Below are positions 6,773-8,697 of a stretch of DNA of 8,697 bases, one piece after another. The position numbers and the translations under genes were made by a program. Source of the DNA: Pseudomonadota bacterium (GTDB lineage: Bacteria > Pseudomonadota > Gammaproteobacteria > Burkholderiales > Burkholderiaceae_D); contig JAEWEK010000380.1 of NCBI GenBank assembly GCA_023389425.1, forward strand, positions 1 to 8,697, given 5' to 3'. Under the pieces are notes generated by a model. That model saw only the letters and a program-made list of their open reading frames with translations, was not told the origin of the DNA and made no database searches. Every line of letters begins with the position of its first letter. Positions within the stretch are counted from its first letter, which is position 1.

Positions 6773-8503
6773 TTACTCAGCCGCCGGCAGCGTCACCCGG
6801 AACGAGGTGCCGGACGCGCTGTCCTCGATCTCCACCCGCCCGCCGATGCGCTCCAGCCCCTTGCGAACGATCGCCAGCCCGATGCCGGTGCCCGGATATT
6901 CCTCCTCGCCGTGCAGGCGCTCGAAGGCGCCGAACACGAACTCGCGCTGCTCGCGCGGGATGCCGATGCCCTTGTCGGCCACGTGCACGCGCACCGCGCC
7001 GTCCGCCGTCTCGGCGCTCACCTTCACCTGCGGCGTCGTGCCCGGCGCCACGAACTTCACGGCGTTGCTGATGAGGTTATCGAAGACCTGCACCAGGATC
7101 GCCTCGTTGCCGCGCACCGGCGGCAGCGGCCCCACCGAGACCCTGGCGCCGGCCGCCCGCACCGACGCCTCCACATTGTCGAGCGCGAGGCGCAGCACGC
7201 GCTCCAGGTCCACCTCCTGCAGGCGGATCTCGGGACGCGACAACTGGCTGAACTGCAGCAGGTCGGTGACCAGCCGGTCCATGCGATGCGCCACGGTGTC
7301 GATCCGTTCGACGAACTGCTTGCCCTGCTGGCTCAGGCCGGGCGCGCCGTCTTCGCGCAGCGCATTGGCGTAGCCGAGCACATTGCGCAGCGGCGCGCGC
7401 AGGTCGTGCGCGACGGTGTGGGCGAAGGCGCGCAGCTCGACATTGGCCTCGGTCAGCGCCTCGGTGCGCTCGACCACGCGCCGTTCGAGCATGGTGTTGG
7501 CGTCCACCAGCTCGCGCCTGGACGCCTCCAGCTCGGTCACTTCGAGCAGGCTGATGACGGCGCCGATGGCGCCGCGGCCCGCCATCATCGGGTGGCAGGC
7601 CAGGATCCAGTCGCGTTCCACGGAAGGCTCGGCCGCAAGGCTGCCGCCGATCTCGATGCTCGTGCATGGCACCCTGGTCGCCACCACCTCGCGCACCAGG
7701 CCGGCCAGTTCGGTCATGCCGTCGCCGCGCCGGTGAATCGCCAGTACCGCGTCCACCGGCTTGCCCTCGGCGGCGGCCTCGCTGCTGCCGGTCAGGCGCT
7801 CGGCCACGGCATTCATCAGCAGGATGCGGCCGTCCGGCCCGGTCGCGATCACGGCATCGCCAATGCTGCGCAGGGTGGCGTCGAGGCGCGATTTTTCGGC
7901 GCGCACCAGCCTGGCGTCGCGCCGGGCCGTCAGGTCGACGAACATCAGCAGCGCCACCGACAGCACCGCCAGCCCGCCCATCGACAGCAGCAGGCGCGTG
8001 CGGTCCTGCCGCACCGCGTCCTCGCGCAAGGCCAGCAGGCGCAGCTCTTCGTTGCGCAAGGCCGTGCTTTGCGCGGAGAGCCGGGCCCGCAAGGCGCGCA
8101 GTTGGCGCCGGTCCTCGGTGCGGCTGGCCAGCTCGCCGAGCATGGCCTGCGCATACTGGTCGAGCTGGCTGCGGTACATGGCCAGCGCGCGCTGCTGGAC
8201 CGGATTGTCGCTGGTGAGGTGGCGCAGGATCGCCACTTCCTGCGGCAGCGCGGCGACGGTGGCGCCCAGGTCGGCGCGGTCCTCGGCATCGTCCTCCAGC
8301 AGCAGCGCATGCAGCAGCGCGTCGGTCCTGGTGACCAGGGTGCGCGTTTCCTGCAGGCGCTCGAGCACCTCGCGCGTGTGCACCACCCACTGCCATGAAT
8401 CGGAAATGTGGCGCATGCTGGTCACGAGCGACAGCACGGCCGCGACGATCACCACGATGCTGATTGCCGCGGCGTAGTTGACGTATAAGCCGGTACGCTG
8501 CAT
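6773..8503 (-). CDS. membrane sensor histidine kinase with CHASE3-like domain and PAS
   Basis: A 576-residue inner-membrane sensor kinase. TM1 is at residues about 10-30 (AAAISIVVIVAAVLSLVTSM). A mostly helical periplasmic domain follows (31-168), CHASE3-like in size and position although the usual ETGQRG-LLTG signature is not recognisable. TM2 is at 171-190. A PAS domain spans about 205-325 (LRSIGDAVIATGPDGRILLM), then a coiled-coil (325-358). HisKA carries phospho-His366 in TVAHDLRAPL. The HATPase has N-box Asn476/Asn480, G1 DKGIGIP at 510-516, F-box FGAFERLH and G2 GTGIGLAIV at 538-546. The ATG at 8503-8501 is the only ordinary start before an upstream in-frame TAA; the Shine-Dalgarno is weak. 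As the first gene of the cluster and its only membrane protein, it is the probable signal entry point that phosphorylates one or both downstream receivers (inference). The stimulus is unknown. Confidence 0.93.
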   Translation of the reverse strand: MQRTGLYVNYAAAISIVVIVAAVLSLVTSMRHISDSWQWVVHTREVLERLQETRTLVTRTDALLHALLLEDDAEDRADLGATVAALPQEVAILRHLTSDNPVQQRALAMYRSQLDQYAQAMLGELASRTEDRRQLRALRARLSAQSTALRNEELRLLALREDAVRQDRTRLLLSMGGLAVLSVALLMFVDLTARRDARLVRAEKSRLDATLRSIGDAVIATGPDGRILLMNAVAERLTGSSEAAAEGKPVDAVLAIHRRGDGMTELAGLVREVVATRVPCTSIEIGGSLAAEPSVERDWILACHPMMAGRGAIGAVISLLEVTELEASRRELVDANTMLERRVVERTEALTEANVELRAFAHTVAHDLRAPLRNVLGYANALREDGAPGLSQQGKQFVERIDTVAHRMDRLVTDLLQFSQLSRPEIRLQEVDLERVLRLALDNVEASVRAAGARVSVGPLPPVRGNEAILVQVFDNLISNAVKFVAPGTTPQVKVSAETADGAVRVHVADKGIGIPREQREFVFGAFERLHGEEEYPGTGIGLAIVRKGLERIGGRVEIEDSASGTSFRVTLPAAE

Positions 8504-8535
8504 GAAACTGGATGTCAGCCTTGAAAGTTAACCGA

Positions 8536-8556
8536 CCGTGCGGCGCGGCCGCACGG
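8536..8556. repeat. perfect 9-bp hairpin in presumed 5' leader of the membrane kinase gene
   Basis: CCGTGCGGC (8536-8544) and GCCGCACGG (8548-8556) are perfect inverted repeats around a GCG loop, about 33-53 nt upstream of the kinase ATG. Neither side has a clear T-tract. It could be an operator, a leader stem-loop that affects message stability, or a terminator remnant. Confidence 0.6.
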
Positions 8557-8567
8557 GCCTCCCTCTC

Positions 8568-8576
8568 ATTCTAGCA
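8568..8576 (-). promoter_or_regulatory. candidate extended -10 promoter for the kinase cluster
   Basis: On the - strand TGCTAGAAT is a TGn extended -10 followed by TAGAAT (5 of 6 consensus bases). No good -35 lies 16-18 bp upstream, which the extended -10 could compensate for. Transcription would start near 8561, about 58 nt before the ATG, placing the hairpin at the very 5' end of the message. Confidence 0.45.
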
Positions 8577-8622
8577 ATCGCTGGCACACCCGACTTCGCT
8601 TTGCGTGCGGGAACTAAACGTA

Positions 8623-8652
8623 TTTACCTACGTATGCATTTCTCGGTATAAA
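8623..8652 (+). promoter_or_regulatory. possible outward promoter toward a gene beyond the window
   Basis: TTTACC (8623-8628), 18 bp, then TATAAA (8647-8652) resembles a sigma-70 promoter reading rightwards. No start codon with an open frame follows inside the window, so the target, if any, lies outside. Low certainty. Confidence 0.3.
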
Positions 8653-8697
8653 CTGCATGGTTCGATGACTACAGTAATTCCTTCAAAAGAATAAGCA

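Larger units (their letters stand above)
8504..8697. other. intergenic region upstream of kinase cluster
   Basis: No gene is visible on either strand in these 194 bases; the short ATG frames stop within about 10 codons. The left third is GC-rich with a strong hairpin, and the right two-thirds are A+T-rich. It holds a probable - strand promoter for the kinase cluster, and a possible + strand promoter pointing out of the window. ACGTAT occurs twice, 12 bp apart (8618-8623 and 8630-8635). Confidence 0.7.

Noticed and set aside
6911..8398. A 495-codon open frame on the + strand opposite the membrane kinase gene
   Set aside because: Same His/Gln/Arg-rich antisense composition; the - strand carries the transmembrane, PAS and kinase motifs.

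Overview
The window is GC-rich (roughly two-thirds G+C by eye), densely coding DNA with LysR regulators, a pirin-family gene and multidomain histidine kinases. This suits a free-living proteobacterium, most likely a betaproteobacterium of the Burkholderiales (a Massilia/Oxalobacteraceae-like genome is my best guess, from gene content only). I see no mobile elements, CRISPR arrays, tRNA or rRNA genes.

Left part (1-1967, + strand): the 3' portion of a CocE/NonD-family alpha/beta-hydrolase gene. It retains the GPWTHG motif with the probable catalytic His and the whole C-terminal beta-sandwich domain. It is followed after 9 bp by a LysR-type regulator gene that starts with GTG behind a good Shine-Dalgarno, so the two probably form an operon.

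Middle (1921-3664): a second LysR-type gene of the E. coli YhaJ type on the - strand, whose 3' end overlaps the first LysR gene by 47 bp. It is divergent from a pirin-family bicupin gene with an intact metal site (YhhW/YhaK type). Their 124-bp shared promoter region carries a perfect 13-bp T-N11-A dyad, TTATCGCTGATAA, next to an overlapping 14-bp palindrome. This is a probable operator for the LysR protein.

Right part (3678-8503, all - strand, transcribed right to left): three consecutive histidine kinase genes. First is a membrane-anchored kinase with a CHASE3-like sensor (TM, periplasmic helical domain, TM, PAS, HisKA, HATPase). Next is a soluble receiver-PAS-kinase protein, and last a soluble receiver-kinase-receiver hybrid. 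The last two are 2 bp apart and probably translationally coupled. None has a DNA-binding output or HPt domain, so the cluster looks like a phosphorelay module whose final output lies elsewhere. The middle protein shares its receiver type with the third protein and its kinase-core type with the first, so the cluster looks built by duplication and domain shuffling. This is the most interesting system here, although each component family is well known.

The right edge (8504-8697) has no gene. It holds a likely extended -10 promoter for the kinase cluster, a perfect 9-bp hairpin in the presumed 5' leader, and a possible outward promoter toward a gene beyond the window.
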